From: Saururus chinensis
Taxonomy: Eukaryota; Streptophyta; Magnoliopsida; Piperales; Saururaceae
Assembly (NCBI GenBank): GCA_035235625.1
Contig: CP141142.1
Coordinates: 35,102,995 to 35,166,994, forward strand
Length of the DNA stretch: 64,000 nucleotides
Direction of reading: 5' to 3'
Below the pieces are notes generated by a model, which worked only from the letters and a program-made list of their open reading frames with translations, made no database searches and had not been told where the DNA came from. Made by a program: the position numbers and the translations under genes. Of the stretch, positions 1 through 11,636 are shown piece by piece (position 1 is the first letter of the stretch; each line of letters starts with the position of its first letter).

Positions 1-586
1 AATGATACACCTTGTACATCGTTGATTTGAAAGATTATATCGCCATGCTATCGTATTTTAGATGTTGTTAGTGATATTAAAATCATTGCTAAGTTTGTTA
101 AACTCACCCCTCTTTTTGTGTTTTGATTTGGGGCTGCGTGGTGCGACACGCAGACGGACAGGATTGCCTCTTTGAGGAAAGGTCAGAGATAACTTGGGTG
201 TGATGATGGAGATCGTTGTGTGACTTACCTGCGTTTATTTCATGCTTTATGTTCGAACCTTTGTGTAGGGTTCTTGTTTGGATTTATGTCATATTTTGCA
301 GTTGTGATGCTTATGACTTATTTTGAGCCGGTGTGGGCTTTACTTAAACTAAGCTTGTGGGTTTGAGATTGTTGTTTACTTTGTGATAAGCAACACCTTT
401 TCCTCCTTTTTTTTATTTACTTTTGCTCAAAGGATTGTGCGCACTCCGTGTTTCTGTTAATCGCCCGTGGTTAGGGATTAAGTCTTCCGCTAGAATCGTT
501 TCTCAATTTCCACTTCGTCGCCCCCGTGCGGTTGACTGGCCCCTGGACTGGGTTCGGCTCGGGTCGGGCATCGTCGGGGTGTGACA
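1..586 (+). mobile_element. 3' end of an LTR, family X (truncated by window edge)
   Basis: The stretch ends in GGGGTGTGACA at 586, the usual ...CA end of an LTR. Its last 150 bases align by eye with the reverse complement of the left end of the solo LTR at 56404-59919; both have a CCCCC-TGCG block, a GACTGG/GACCGG block, a GGTTCG block and then the GTGACA end. No coding sequence is visible. Whether this is a solo LTR or part of a whole element cannot be told, because the other end lies outside the window. Confidence 0.6.
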
Positions 587-1261
587 CCGGGTGGAGTGTA
601 TGATCGGGCCAATTGGGGCTGACCCTCACTGTCGCCAAGCTGGGGCAGAGCCCATAATGGCCAAATGGCCCACAACTCACCGATGCCAATGACCCGAGAT
701 GCACCCAAAGCGTCTAATCGGGCGGAGCAAGGCAATAGGGGCAAGGCGGGGTCGGAAATGGCAAACCCCTACCGACATCGGGTCGAGGTAGGCTGGACGG
801 AGTCCTACCGTTGACCGGATGACAACCGGAAACCCACCGGCGTCAAAATAATGCCATGGACGGTGAGATGGAGAATGTGAATAAAAACCCGATCAAAGTA
901 CCAGTAGCTCATAGCGGAGCGAAAAAAGCATGGCGGCTGCTCTAGCTAGCGCCTATGGGTTCCTAGCGGCCAACTAAACATAAGTCTAGTTGAGAGTGGC
1001 CGCAAACGATGTCAAAATCGTACACCCATAGTTCAAAAATAGGATTGAAGGAGAGAAAAACCCGAAAAAAGTTTCGGTACCTCGTGGAGGAGCGAAGAGG
1101 CCGTGGCAGTGAGGCAAAGCGGATCCTAACAAGAATCGAAGGAATCCGACGATGGAGGAGGGAGAACGAAGCGACCGGAATCAAGCTCGGGTTCTAAAAA
1201 AAACTCACTGGACGTAAAAATGTTATTGACTTTGAAATGTCAGTTTTGGAAACCAATGGAA

Positions 1262-1330
<69 letters not shown>

Positions 1331-1587
1331 ATCTTTTTAATTTTTATATCCATGTCCCTAACACGCGTTCACCCACTAGTTATGCGTGGTAGCTCCAAAG
1401 TTCGCGCCGTAAGCGTGCAGCGAGGCCCGCGGCTTGCAACTAAGCCCCACACCTGACTCTACGGGTATAAATACAAGGGAAAATGCATAAATATGAATAC
1501 GCCGAAGCGTCATATTTTCCTGCCGAAAATGACTAGAAAAATAGCAGGAAAATCACAAATAATCGTAGAAAAATTAGGGACCTTACA
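587..1587 (-). mobile_element. Fragment of LTR family Y
   Basis: On the minus strand this begins TGTAAGGTCCCTAATTTTT at 1587. It resembles the right end of the block at 24320-28949: the TTAGGGA end, the AAATATG-ATAC-CCGAAGC/CCAAAGC segment and the ATGCG...GAGGCCC segment recur in the same order. It is cut on the left by the family X LTR that ends at 586, so it is probably older than that insertion. The ORFs inside it show no recognisable domain. Confidence 0.45.
1264..1326. repeat. (TA)n microsatellite
   Basis: About 31 uninterrupted TA dinucleotides lie inside the family Y fragment. Confidence 0.95.
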
Positions 1588-1691
1588 CACCTCCCTCCCC
1601 AAATCAAATCTGGAGCCTGTTGCTTTAGACCACATCACCCACATAGCCCACTTTTGCAGCTTTTTAACTTTGATAATAGCAGGTAATAGCC

Positions 1692-2430
1692 TGTAAGAAC
1701 ATACGAGTCATAAGTCTATTTTATTGGCTAATTTTTTTGTCAAAATTATATCAAAAAACTAAATATATATAATGAGTCTTAGAGTCTAATTTGAGGTTAT
1801 TGTGATAAAGTCAGATTTATAATTGACAGACTTCAAAAATAGAAGTAGACATGTTCTTGTTGATCAAGGTAAAAAGACTTAAGAATGTGAATGGTTTTGA
1901 AGCTTATTTAGATCATGTTAGCATGCATAAATCACTTAGAAAAAGTTATAAGGTTATTACAGAGGTTTTAGAAGGTTTTAAGAAAAAAATGACAAAAATG
2001 TCAAAAAATAGGCAAAACGATCGATCGCTACAAAATGTGAAAGACAAAACAATTGATCGCTTGTTGATTCAACTATGTACAAACGAAACTGAGAATTATC
2101 GATTGATCTCTTTCACAATTGATTGATTGAATTAAAGAATTGTGCATATTAAAAATAGTGACAAATGATCGTTGTTTAGAATGATCAATTGTTTCAAGAA
2201 CAACTTACCTTATTTAAGACTTTCTAATTTTTATTTCATCATTGCCCTATTTTTTAGCCCCATTGTTCGGGAGGCTTTTGCAGGTTTGTGCAGAGAGTTC
2301 TTGGAGATGGATGCTCGTTTTAGTGATAGATTGACTCCCTTTGACTCAGGAATATCTTTGACTCACTGTGAGTATTATTTGTGCCACAATCTCTTGTATT
2401 GGGTGAGATGAGAATTAAGTTGTTTATGTT
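1692..2430 (+). repeat. Dispersed repeat Z, copy 1
   Basis: This region is collinear with 32120-33300. Both begin TGTAAGAACATA, continue through a GAAGCTTATTTA segment and an AGAATTRT-GAT/GTCAATC segment, and hold several GATCGATC-type motifs. It starts with TG like an LTR, but no end or target duplication was found. The short ORFs here do not resemble a known protein. Confidence 0.5.
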
Positions 2431-2805
2431 TTTTGGACTTGTAATTTAGAATAGACTTTGGACTGTTATGGGACTTGCACTTAGGGATGCCTGGGAGAGA
2501 TTTGTATTTAAAGTCTATGATCATAACAATATATTCATACGTTTGTTTTCGAACAGTGCCTAAGGCTCATGGCAAGTGCCATCTAGATCGTGGTGCCATG
2601 CAAAGGGGAAGCCGTTTTATAGACCAATTCAGCCCTCTTTTGTAGTTGGATACGTGTTCCAAACACCATGGATGAAACCACAAGAAGGATGACTCATACA
2701 AATATTGTAGCCAGTTGACTACAAAGGGGGTTTATACATAAGAAAAAGGGGAGAGAGAATAGAGAGGGAGAGAAAAAGACTAACTAACTATTATAAACTT
2801 AGTAA
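2431..2805. other. Gene-free sequence
   Basis: No coding or repeat signal was recognised except a short GA-rich tract near 2749-2780. It forms the left flank of the gypsy insertion. Confidence 0.4.
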
Positions 2806-2810
2806 ATAAT

Positions 2811-3362
2811 TGTTGTGTTCTAAATGAAACACAAATGGTACCTAGCTTCAAGTAAGGGAAAAAGGAGAAAATGATGAAGGATGAAGAAGAAGATAATCTC
2901 TTTTTTGCATGAGAAACAAAGGAAGAAGGAAACTCCCTTATGAGGGAGGGTGTGGCTCCCTTGGGGGTCATGCCAGCTGGTGGGCCATGTGCCAATTGGC
3001 AGGCCATCAGCCGGTCTGCTACACTTGAATCCAATTCCCCCCCCCTCCCAAATTACAGCTTATTGAATCGTAAAAGAAAAATATTGAAAAGTAAAGTAAA
3101 CCCTAACATAGTACGTCCTAAGAATGGAAAGTAATGCAAGGTGGGCTAGACCCCGCCCCTGAGTTGGCATACACAACACTAAGTAAAATAATCCATAACA
3201 TAGTAAGTCCTAGGAATGGAAAATAATGCAAGGTGGGATAGACCCCACCCCTGAGCTGGCATACATAACACTAAGTAAAATAAACCCTAACATAGTAAGT
3301 CCTAGGAATGGAAAGTAATGCAAGGCGGGATAGACCCTACCCCTGAGTTGGCGTATACAACA
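2811..3362 (-). repeat. gypsy 3' LTR
   Basis: It starts TGTTGTGTTC and ends ACAACA on the plus strand. It aligns with 8027-8469 over most of its length, including the CTCCCTTATRAGGGAGGG hairpin and the C-rich tract. It carries three copies of a 91-bp tandem unit, while the partner LTR has about two. The purine-rich stretch just inside it (minus strand, 3363-3380) is the likely polypurine tract. Confidence 0.88.
3089..3362. repeat. 91-bp tandem repeat in the LTR, three copies
   Basis: Units begin near 3089, 3181 and 3271. Each has AGTAAARTAA, then AACATAGTAAGTCCTA, GGAATGGAAA, a GGGATAGACCC block and GAGCTGGCATACA. The last unit stops at the LTR end. Confidence 0.85.
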
Positions 3363-3384
3363 CTCCACCAGGCTCCTCTTTCAC

Positions 3385-4850
3385 CTTGTCATCAAGGTGA
3401 CCAAGTAGGAAAGTACTCCAGAAACTCATCTTCAAGCATCCAAGCGGTGTCATCAAGAGGCTGGCTCTGCCAAGCTACAAGTATCTTAGTGACAATGTTA
3501 CGAAAATGATGCACTCGTCGCTTATCAATCACATAGGTGGAGTGGGTACATCAGACTTTGGTGGGCCCATCAGTGGCGAAGGTGGGGCACTGGAGACAAG
3601 GGTCGGATCCCCAACAAAGCGATGGAAGTGAGAGACATGAAAGACCGGGTGCACCAATGAACCAGCGAGTAATGCCAAGCGATAAGCCATGGGTCCAATG
3701 CTCTCAACAGTGTAATAGGGGCGGTGGTAACATGGAGCCAACATAGTATGCTCAGCCTAAAACAAAGTGGTATGGTGCTGAGGAATCAATGAAACGTAAA
3801 CAAGGTTGCCGACCTAAAATTCCCAATTGGAATGCTTCTAGTCATACACTTGCTTCATGCGATTCTGAGGGGAAGCCAAGTTGAGTTTGAGTTGCTTGAT
3901 AACCTCATATTGAGTTTGTAACATATAATCAACCTCAGCCATAGAAGAGCAGTGGGGCTCATATGATAACATGGTAGGGGGAGGACGCCCATATACCACT
4001 TCAAACGGAGTGAACCTATCCCGAGTATGATAGTCCGTGTTATATGACTACTCTGCCCAAGGAAGGAGATGAAGCCACTGGTGGGACTGATTCCCTACAA
4101 AGCATCACAAGCACTGTTCCAAGCAGTGGTTAACCACCTTAGTTTGGCCATTGGACTGCGGGTGATAGGTGGTGCTTATATGAAGGTCAGTGTCGTGAAT
4201 GTGAAGAACACTCACCAGAACTAAGAGAGGAAGATCTGACCCCTATCGGAGACAATGGTGCCATGCAACTTGGCTATCTCACGAACATAGAGCTAGGCTA
4301 CAATTTTGGCGGTGAACGAATAACCAGAGCACATAAATGCGCATACTTAGACAAACGATCCACAACCACCAATATCATTGATTTGCCCTACACTATTGGC
4401 AAGGGCTCCACAAAATCTATAGACACATCTTCCCAAATCTTATCGGGGATAGGAAGGGGCTGAAGTAACCTTGCAAGTGACGAGTGACAACCTTCACACG
4501 TTGACAAATGTCACAAGCAGCATTACAGTTTTGAACCGCCCTCTGAAGACCTGACATAAGAAGCTCTAATTGACCCGCTTATATGTTTAGAAGGAACTCT
4601 CGTGGCCAGCAAATGGTGTATCATGGAAGTGAGAAAGAATGCGCTGTCAGAGGTCTAAGGCATATGGCACCCAAAGTTGCCCCTTCCAAAAGAGGAGTTC
4701 ATCTTTCCACACAAAGAAGGGTGAGATAGCTAGGTCCGAGTGTAGACAAGCAACCAAATCATGGGCGGATGAATCCTCCAAATAAGCTCACCGCAAATTT
4801 GGAACAAATGGGCAAGAGGGTATAGAGAGCACTAAGAAGGAACCCTCAAA
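3385..4850 (-). pseudogene. gypsy integrase with C-terminal chromodomain (decayed)
   Basis: Read on the minus strand, this holds integrase core pieces, for example the THYHPQSNGQTE-like segment around 4130-4190 and the PFEVVYGRPP segment near 3990. Next comes the typical GPVAYRLALPAGS/HPVFHVS-like tail at 3600-3720. A chromodomain with KILVAW and a LEDEFLEYFP-like end lies around 3385-3540. Several stops break the frame. The order after RNase H and the chromodomain identify a chromovirus-type gypsy element. It would insert the cDNA into host chromatin; this copy cannot. Confidence 0.8.
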
Positions 4851-4853
4851 AGG

Positions 4854-5291
4854 CTAGTGAGAGAGTGCATCCGCCATAGTGTTATCTGCTCTCTTCTTAT
4901 ATACCACCTCATGATCATACCCCAAGAGCTTGCTGACCCACCGTTGTTGAGCTGGATTGGAAACCCGTTGCTTGAGGAAATATTTCAAAGGCTTATGGTC
5001 AATGCAGATGAGGAAATGGTGGCCGAGCAAGTAAGGGCGCCATTTGGTGACTGCATGCACTATGGAGAGCATCTCCTTCTCATAGGCTGAATGAGTTAAG
5101 GAGCGGCTAGAAAGTGTCTTGCTGAAGAATGCAATAGGTTGCTCTTTCTGAAGTTGGACGACACCAAGACTAGCATCCGAAGCATCCATCTTGATGAAAA
5201 AGGAGAGACAAAAACCTAGGAGATCCAACATTGGAGCGGTAGCCATGACCTGCTTCAGCCTCTTGAATGCTTCTTGGGCCCCTCCGTCCAT
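4854..5291 (-). pseudogene. gypsy RNase H domain
   Basis: An open stretch of 145 codons matches the RT/RNase H connection of Ty3/gypsy elements. It shows the MDASD start, the PIAFFSKTL segment, SAYEKEMLSIV, the YLLGHHFLICIDHKPLKY segment and the DNTMADALSH end. RNase H removes the RNA strand during reverse transcription. This is the best-preserved part of the polyprotein, but it is an internal fragment of a broken frame. Confidence 0.88.
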
Positions 5292-6050
5292 GTAAATTCC
5301 TCCTTCTTGAGAAGTGTCATGAGGGGGCTAGCAATCCAACCATATTGATTAATGAAGCGCCAATAATACTCTGTGAGTCCCAACAATCCGTAGAGTGCCC
5401 GTACACAAGTGGGGGTCGTCCTGGAAGCATAGCAGCCACCTTTGAAGGGTCAGTAGTAACCCCACCATGAGAGATAATATGGCAAAGGTACTCCACCTAT
5501 CCACTGCCAAAGGAGCACTTCGAGCACTTAAGGAACAAGGAATTAGCTCACAAAATAGAGAAAATAAACATGAGGTGCTCTAAGTAGTCCGCCCATGATG
5601 TGCTGCAGATGAATATGTAATCAAAGAAAACCAAGATAAATTGGTGGAGGAAAGAGTAGAACAGATCATTCATGAGGCTCTGGAAGGTGACAGGTGCGTT
5701 GGTCAACCCAAATGGCATGACTAAGAACACAAGATGTCCATCATGAGTGTGAAAGGCCGTCTTATGGATGTTGGTGAGCTGCATTTTGATTTAATGATAA
5801 CCCGAATGAAGATCAAGTTTGCTGAAGACAATAGCATCGGGCAACTCATCAAGTAACTCCTCAATCACCGGAATGGGATACATCCTTGACAGTGATGGCA
5901 TTAAGTGCCCTATAGTCCACACACAATCGCCAAGTCCCATCCTTCTTCTGGATAAATAATACCGGAGAAGAGAAAAAGCTCGTGCTCAGATGGATAATAC
6001 CTGTCTAGAGCATGTATGACACCAAGCGCTCAATCTCAACCTTTTGTATG
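5292..6050 (-). pseudogene. gypsy reverse transcriptase (decayed)
   Basis: Minus-strand reading gives [16 protein letters not shown] near 5890-5950, MPFGLTNAP near 5700-5720, and a VFFDYIFI segment near 5620 where a functional enzyme would have the DD pair of its catalytic motif. Only one aspartate remains there, and several stops and shifts separate the pieces, so this copy should have no polymerase activity. Confidence 0.85.
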
Positions 6051-6529
6051 TGAGGATAATGGTAAGGGCAAACATTTGTGGGCAAAGCACCTGGAATGAT
6101 AGGAATTTAAAGATCAGGGCATCACACCAGCGGTAGCCCTTTAGGCTTAGCAAATATGTCCTCATGCTTTGCCAAGAGAGTAAGTAGGTCCTCTAGAAGG
6201 CTATCCCGGCACATGTCCACTATTGAACGCTGCTCGAGGAAAAATCCTTCAGGTGCAAATCGAAAGAGTGTGCTCACCAACTGGGCAGACTATAAGGAGC
6301 CTGGCTGAGAACCCTGGATGCACACCCACTACCCTTGCACCTTAAAGCCCATGATCATGTCGCGAAAGTTTTACATGACATCACCAAACTCCTGTAACCA
6401 GTGGACTCCCAACACCACGTTTGCGCCCTTCGTGGGTAGCAAGAATAAGTCAGTGGTGAAGGTATGACCACGAATAGATAATGAAGCCTGCGCACACACC
6501 CCAGCACTGCAGAGATGCCTATCATCGAA

Positions 6530-6640
6530 ATCAAGACATCAAACAGCTTGGAGTCCGATGCATAACATCCTAATCGTTGTACCACCTTATCATTGATGAA
6601 ATTGTGGGTGGATTGACTGTCAAATTAGGATGACTACCTA
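6530..6640 (-). pseudogene. gypsy aspartic protease remnant
   Basis: The minus strand encodes DSQSTHNFI around 6595-6625, matching the D-S/T-G active-site segment of retroviral-type proteases but with Q replacing the catalytic-loop G. It continues into VVQRLGC. It sits between gag and reverse transcriptase as expected. The missing glycine suggests it is inactive. Confidence 0.7.
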
Positions 6641-7059
6641 TTAATGCTTGAGGTAACCTTGGATGTGCATGGTATGAGGAGTAAGGGCTCTGGAGAAGGT
6701 GTGCATAGAAATCTCTGGTAGCACACTGTCATAAGGGTGCAGTGCATCCAAGGAAGAGGAAAAATACTCCTTGTCGGCCTCCTCGATGAGCAAGCTGCCT
6801 TGGAAATAGCAACGGCGGCCAGACACGAACTTCTCATCGATTTAAAGCACAAGCCCTTAGAGCGCCTCTCATCCATTTGGGCAAGAGGGAGGCAATGAAA
6901 TGGAGGGACAACAAGGGCGGAGGGCTAGCTAAATCTGCTGGTGGGAAGGCCTGGCACAGAGAGAGAAGATGGCGTTGGGCTAGTTGTAGCCATGGAGAAG
7001 GGCCAAGTCGGCCTCCCCAACGCTGAGGGGGCAAGCTTTTCCTCTTCAATTCATGCATG

Positions 7060-7480
7060 ACACACTACTTCTCACATTGAATTGTAATGGAAGTGGCACA
7101 TCTCATCCGAAATTTCAGGTTTGAGCTCCCTCTTAAAGGTCCCCACTAACACCGCCATCGGCCAATCGGGAAGATAGTTGGTGATCTTCATGAATTGAGA
7201 ATAGTAGGCTCGCACTGTGGTAGTCTCGCGTAGGGTGGAGAGCGTTAACATCTTGGAACTCATGGGGACCAAATTGGATGCAGAGTTCTTTGGCGAAAGA
7301 GGGCCAAGTCAGGAACTAGACCTCCTTCTCAAAGCTCTGGAACCATATGGAGGCATCATCGTCTAAGTGAAAGGCGGCTATGCGCAATCGTTTAGCCTCA
7401 TAGTGTGTCCCCTGGTAGGCGAAGAACTTCTCTGCCTCTTAAAGCCATTCCGCCGGATCTTCATCTCCATTATAGCGTGG
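7060..7480 (-). pseudogene. gypsy gag (retrotransposon gag domain, decayed)
   Basis: Minus-strand pieces read EDPAEWL, EAEKFFAYQGT, AAFHLDDDASIWFQ, then YYSQFMKITNYLPDWP and LVGTFKRELKPEI, the classic plant gypsy gag core that forms the particle shell. An in-frame stop interrupts the middle. A zinc-knuckle was not recognised. Confidence 0.82.
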
Positions 7481-8013
7481 GAACTAAAGGCGAGCCAAAC
7501 ATGACTTAGCCCCACCCTGAAGTCCTCCATAAGACCCAGAGTACTCCTCTCATTCTTCCTTGAACTCATGGGAGAAGTTTCGATGATTCTGGTCTTTGAA
7601 ACATTTAATCGTACACCTAGTAGGCCTTGTGTGTCCAGGCATGTACGTCCCTTTTCTTTGGGCTGGTCGAAGGTGCCAACATGGATAGAATGGGGTGGAG
7701 GGTGCATATCTTTCTCGAATGAAGCCTAAAAGCTGGGAGTACGAGAGCCATGGGGCTGGTAGGGCTCACCCATCTCAGCGTGGACTGCTTGCAGTTTGGG
7801 CAAGAGGGGTGCTGTAGGGACTGCCTGAAGCTGAGCGATTGCCTTGGTTAGTTGCTGAATTTGGGCGGTCATGTCTTAAATATGGAGAACATAGCATTGT
7901 TATCCAAGTTGGTCATTGGTTTGGGCTGTCCTCCACATTCTCCTTCTCTTTCTTGGGCTGCGTCTCTGCTGCTTGCACTGGCTGCTTGCCTCACGGTATA
8001 GATAATTATTGAG

Positions 8014-8025
8014 GCTTTGATGCCA
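8014..8025 (-). other. Primer-binding site of the gypsy element
   Basis: The minus strand reads TGGCATCAAAGC two bases inside the 5' LTR. It differs in two positions from the TGGTATCAGAGC site complementary to initiator tRNA-Met that many plant elements use. Confidence 0.8.
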
Positions 8026-8026
8026 A

Positions 8027-8469
8027 TGCTGTCTCCCAATTGGAACACAAACGGTACCTAGCTTTAAGTAAAGAAAATAAGAGAAAATGACAAAGGAATA
8101 AGAAGAAGATAATCTCTTTTTTGTACAAGAAATAAAGGAAAAAAGAGACTCCCTTATAAGGGAGGGCGCAACTCCCTTGGGAGCTGTGCCAGTTGGTGGG
8201 CCACGTGCCAACTGACAAGCCATTAGCTAGTTCATTATACTTGAATCCAACCCCCCCACACCCCCCCACCAAATTACAGCTTATTGACTTATAAAAAGAA
8301 AATACTAGAAAATAAAGTAAACTTTAACATAGTAAGTCTTAGGAATGGACCCCACCCCTGAGCTGACATACACCGTACTAAGTAAAATAAACCCTAACAT
8401 AGTAAATTTTAGGAATAGAAAGTAATACAAGACAGGATAGACCTTATCCTTGAGCTGATGTACACAACA
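8027..8469 (-). repeat. gypsy 5' LTR
   Basis: It starts TGCTGTCTCC and ends ACACAACA on the plus strand, parallel to the LTR at 2811-3362. It is about 110 bp shorter because it has one tandem unit fewer plus a small deletion. The many mismatches point to an old insertion. Confidence 0.88.
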
Positions 8470-8474
8470 ATAAT

Positions 8475-9050
8475 ATCACAATTTATAGGCTTCCAACCTT
8501 TCTTTAATTATAAGTAAATCTAAACCAAAATTAAAGTACTATTAAGAATCTACTACTAATAAATAATTTTAAAAAAGTAAATAATGGATAATAAAAATTC
8601 TGCCTTTAATAAAATATCATTAAAAAAGTTCTATCTAAATTAAAAAAAATATAAAAGGTAATTTCTAAGTACTGTACAGGAAATTGCACGCGATTAATAA
8701 CAACTAGCCACATGTTAAAATAACCATAAATCAAAATTCGGATTTTTATAAGACCCCAGACCCCAACAATTTTCTGAACATGGCAAGTACGGCGGATTCT
8801 TTAGAGTTTCTGACAGAGCCAAATTGAGCAGAGTTTTTGGCTTCCACTGTGACCCCGGAATTGGTCTTCGCTGGGTGGAGTAGTACATCAAACACGGGAC
8901 GGCGTATATATCACAAGTACAAAAACAAGAGACGGACAAGGCGAGTGACACATTTGGACTCCAACCAAGGACAAATATGGATGTGGCCCGTCACACATGG
9001 CTTCCCATTGTATTTTGTTTTCTGTAAGGAAGAGGCAGCCAAAAGCTGTT
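8475..9050. other. Gene-free AT-rich sequence
   Basis: No domain or repeat was recognised. A segment near 8958-8990 (ACAAATATGGATGTGGCC, then CACACATGGC) recurs in similar form at 10080-10112, on the other side of the LINE remnant. Confidence 0.4.
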
Positions 9051-9051
9051 G

Positions 9052-9462
9052 CTACACCTCGACAACTGACTTTTTCCACTCGTTAAAATGCAAATAAAGA
9101 ACAAGTCTGGAACCGATACAGCTAGGAGCGCCAAAACGTCTCACAAACGAAAAAGACACTGAATCAAACTGGTCCAAGACACCAATGGCGTGCTGAACAA
9201 CATTACCAAAATGGGATTCGTCTCTTCGCTTCTCACAAAATGTATCCATCAAAGAGGAGCAGTCTCCCTCAAACACAACATTCTTCCATCCACAATTGAC
9301 TGCAAAGAAAATAGCATGCACCAAAGCCAGAGATTCTGCTTCTTCAGCTTCATGAACCTCGATACCTTGATCACACAAACAAGACCACCTTGCCGTCCCC
9401 ATCACCAAGCACAAACCCGACCATAATATAGCTCCACCGACATTTATTTTTACCCAACCCAA
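9052..9462 (-). pseudogene. LINE-type RNase H-like domain fragment
   Basis: The 136-codon stretch begins WVKINVGGAI and contains an AEAESLALVHAI-like helix followed by VVFEGDCSSLMD, the layout of the plant RVT_3/RNase H-like domain found at the end of LINE polyproteins. Several conserved positions are lost and the end looks frame-shifted (RRFGAPSCIG where R-x-GN-x-AH is usual). A decayed host gene with the same domain is the alternative. The zf-RVT piece just upstream favours a LINE. Confidence 0.65.
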
Positions 9463-9789
9463 TTAGTCCCCATCCCGGAGAGCTGTATAAATCTGAATAT
9501 AGCATCATCGACATGTATTTTTACCCAACCCAATTGGGGTGGGTGCTAGCAGACAAACATCATAGAGGTGGCTTCCCCCGCCCCACGGCGAGATACATTG
9601 TACTTCTCAATAAAATCATCAGCAAGAGAAGATAGCTTGCCCAAAGTCAATCACGAAGCCCCCACCGCCCTCCGCACATTCCGACAATGCCACACCGCAG
9701 AGCAGACAGATAGGTAACTTGAGAGGATGAGGGAGGTTATCTCAATAGAAGAGGAAGCCAAATTGAAGTTGATCTTGCTAAACCATAGT

Positions 9790-9960
9790 TGCTTCCTCAA
9801 ACAATGGGCAACTCCAAATGGCGTGCGGGCTCACAGGAGTCCCACACCAAATGCAACAATAAGAGCCTTGGATTCCCAAGCTTCACCTTAGGGGGGAGAT
9901 GTAGGGTCCAGATCTTGGGCTTATAACTTGTGAAGACTCCCCCAACATCTCCATAGACCA
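9790..9960 (-). pseudogene. LINE zf-RVT domain remnant
   Basis: The minus strand reads IWTLHLPPKVK, the hallmark W-x-L-x-(L/V)-PPKVK segment of the zf-RVT domain between reverse transcriptase and RNase H in plant LINEs. The usual FLWR that follows is replaced by a shifted sequence. It is collinear with the RNase H fragment at 9052-9462. Confidence 0.6.
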
Positions 9961-10403
9961 CCACGAACTGAGAAGAACCCAAACTTCGACCTCGCCCGAA
10001 TGAGAGAGTCCGGAGGCTAAGAAATGATTTGCAAGATTGCTCTCTAGTCCATACGGAGAAAAGACTCAGTAAGTTACAAACAAATATGAATGTGGCCGCC
10101 ACACATGGCAATTGCAATTGCAGCAAGTTTCAAAAGAGTCTTGGCCACCCGCAAACGCAGCCAAAAGGAATATAAGAGAAAGGAAGGTGCAGAACTGGAC
10201 ACGAGCCGGACGCTAGCCTCAGCCTGTAAGCCTGACATTAATGTGGCTCAAACCTGGAGTATTAAGCACTTTTTATGGAGCGGTTTCAGGCTAATACATT
10301 TTCTTATTTCATCTTTGAAAGAGTCTAAATTGAATCTAGGCACTCATTACACATACCAGTAAACCTTTCAATGGTAGTTTGTGGCAGTATATAAAAAGCA
10401 ATA

Positions 10404-11102
10404 TGTTTGTAGCAGCAAGGGACAAATATATGTTGTCTTTAGAGGATAATAGCTAATATTTACAATGGGCCGCGGTTGGAGATTGATTATGGCTTATCTT
10501 CACAACAGACGGTAGTTGGAGATAGATTTAAGAACTCGCCATTAAAAGGCGGATGAACACAAAGCTTTTAGGCTCTGAGGTATATACAAGTATAATTTTT
10601 CTTTAAGAAATTATTTGTCCCTCTTAGATAAATCTAAGATGCTGATGGGTTATATGACAAACTTCCTCCCATGATACAACACAACCTTTGAGAAACTGTA
10701 ACCAGCAATGTTGAATAATTCTCCTTAAACTCTTCTTAAAATTGTATAAGAATTTGATTTTAAAAATATAAGAAAAAAACACTAGTGAAAAAAAAATGAG
10801 AACACAAGAGAAGGAAAAAGTGTATTTTGTGTTTTCTTCTGTGTTTGTGCCAATATTTAATTGCCCAAGCCTGGGTCTCTATTTATAGACTCCTAAGGTG
10901 TGAAGTGAAGATGTATGCCCATTTATGAAAAGGTGTCTCATCACAACCAAAAGGATGCAATCATTTCCAATAGTTGCAACCCATCACAATATTTAAGAGA
11001 AGACACCTTTTACTAAAAGGTATAATATAAATAAAAGGTCACAAAAACTAAGGGATGCAACCCTTTATTGAAATTTATTTATTATTTTTAAAAACATCAA
11101 CA
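10404..11102 (-). repeat. copia 3' LTR (uninterrupted)
   Basis: On the plus strand it runs from TGTTTGTAGCAGC to AACATCAACA. It matches 23723-24319 and then 28950-29095 almost throughout, sharing AAGGCGGATGAACACAAAGC and the CTCTATTTATAGA segment. Confidence 0.85.
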
Positions 11103-11116
11103 ATCACCCACTTTTT
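11103..11116 (-). other. copia polypurine tract
   Basis: The minus strand reads AAAAAGTGGGTGAT immediately before the LTR start TGTTGATG. This is the usual site of plus-strand DNA priming and it fixes the LTR edge. Confidence 0.8.
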
Positions 11117-11636
11117 AAAAATAAGAAAGAATAAATTCAGTCGACATCCTATTGACATTATTTTGCCCACAAGAAGATGTCTTAAGATTAAACCTTCAAT
11201 AAGTACAAGGACTACAAAGTTAAGTAAAAGTTATTGGTGTGCTATGCATTAAACTAAGTACTCTTGATACAAAATTGGTAGCCCCATACACAAAATAACA
11301 TTGAATCTTGTTGAGAAGTTCAACATACTTGCTCAACACTATTATGGCCATGTGCTTGTCTAGTTTCGGAGAACAATCTCGAAAGTAAACACTTACCTTC
11401 TATGAGAAGTGGCACCACTTCTATGTTTCCATAGTTGAAGTTCCTCTATCTCCGTTACTAGACATGTTTACTAGAATTTCATTAAGAGATAAAACTCAAC
11501 CTCTAATTTGTAACGGTCAGCACTAGTGATTTCACTTGGGGCCCAAGTAACTAGTGCTAATTAGCCAATGCAATGACTTGTTCTTACCCATTAAACCATA
11601 AGACTAGTGGTAAACTAGTGTTAGGTTGGGTTATCA

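Larger units (their letters stand above)
2811..8469 (-). mobile_element. Complete, decayed Ty3/gypsy chromodomain retrotransposon
   Basis: The element has two related LTRs (2811-3362 and 8027-8469), a primer-binding site next to the right LTR, and on the minus strand gag, protease, reverse transcriptase, RNase H, integrase and chromodomain in the usual gypsy order. The five bases ATAAT occur just outside both ends (2806-2810 and 8470-8474), the expected 5-bp target duplication. All coding parts carry stops and frame changes, and the LTRs differ visibly, so it is an old, immobile copy. It is the best-delimited intact-structure element in the window. Confidence 0.92.
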
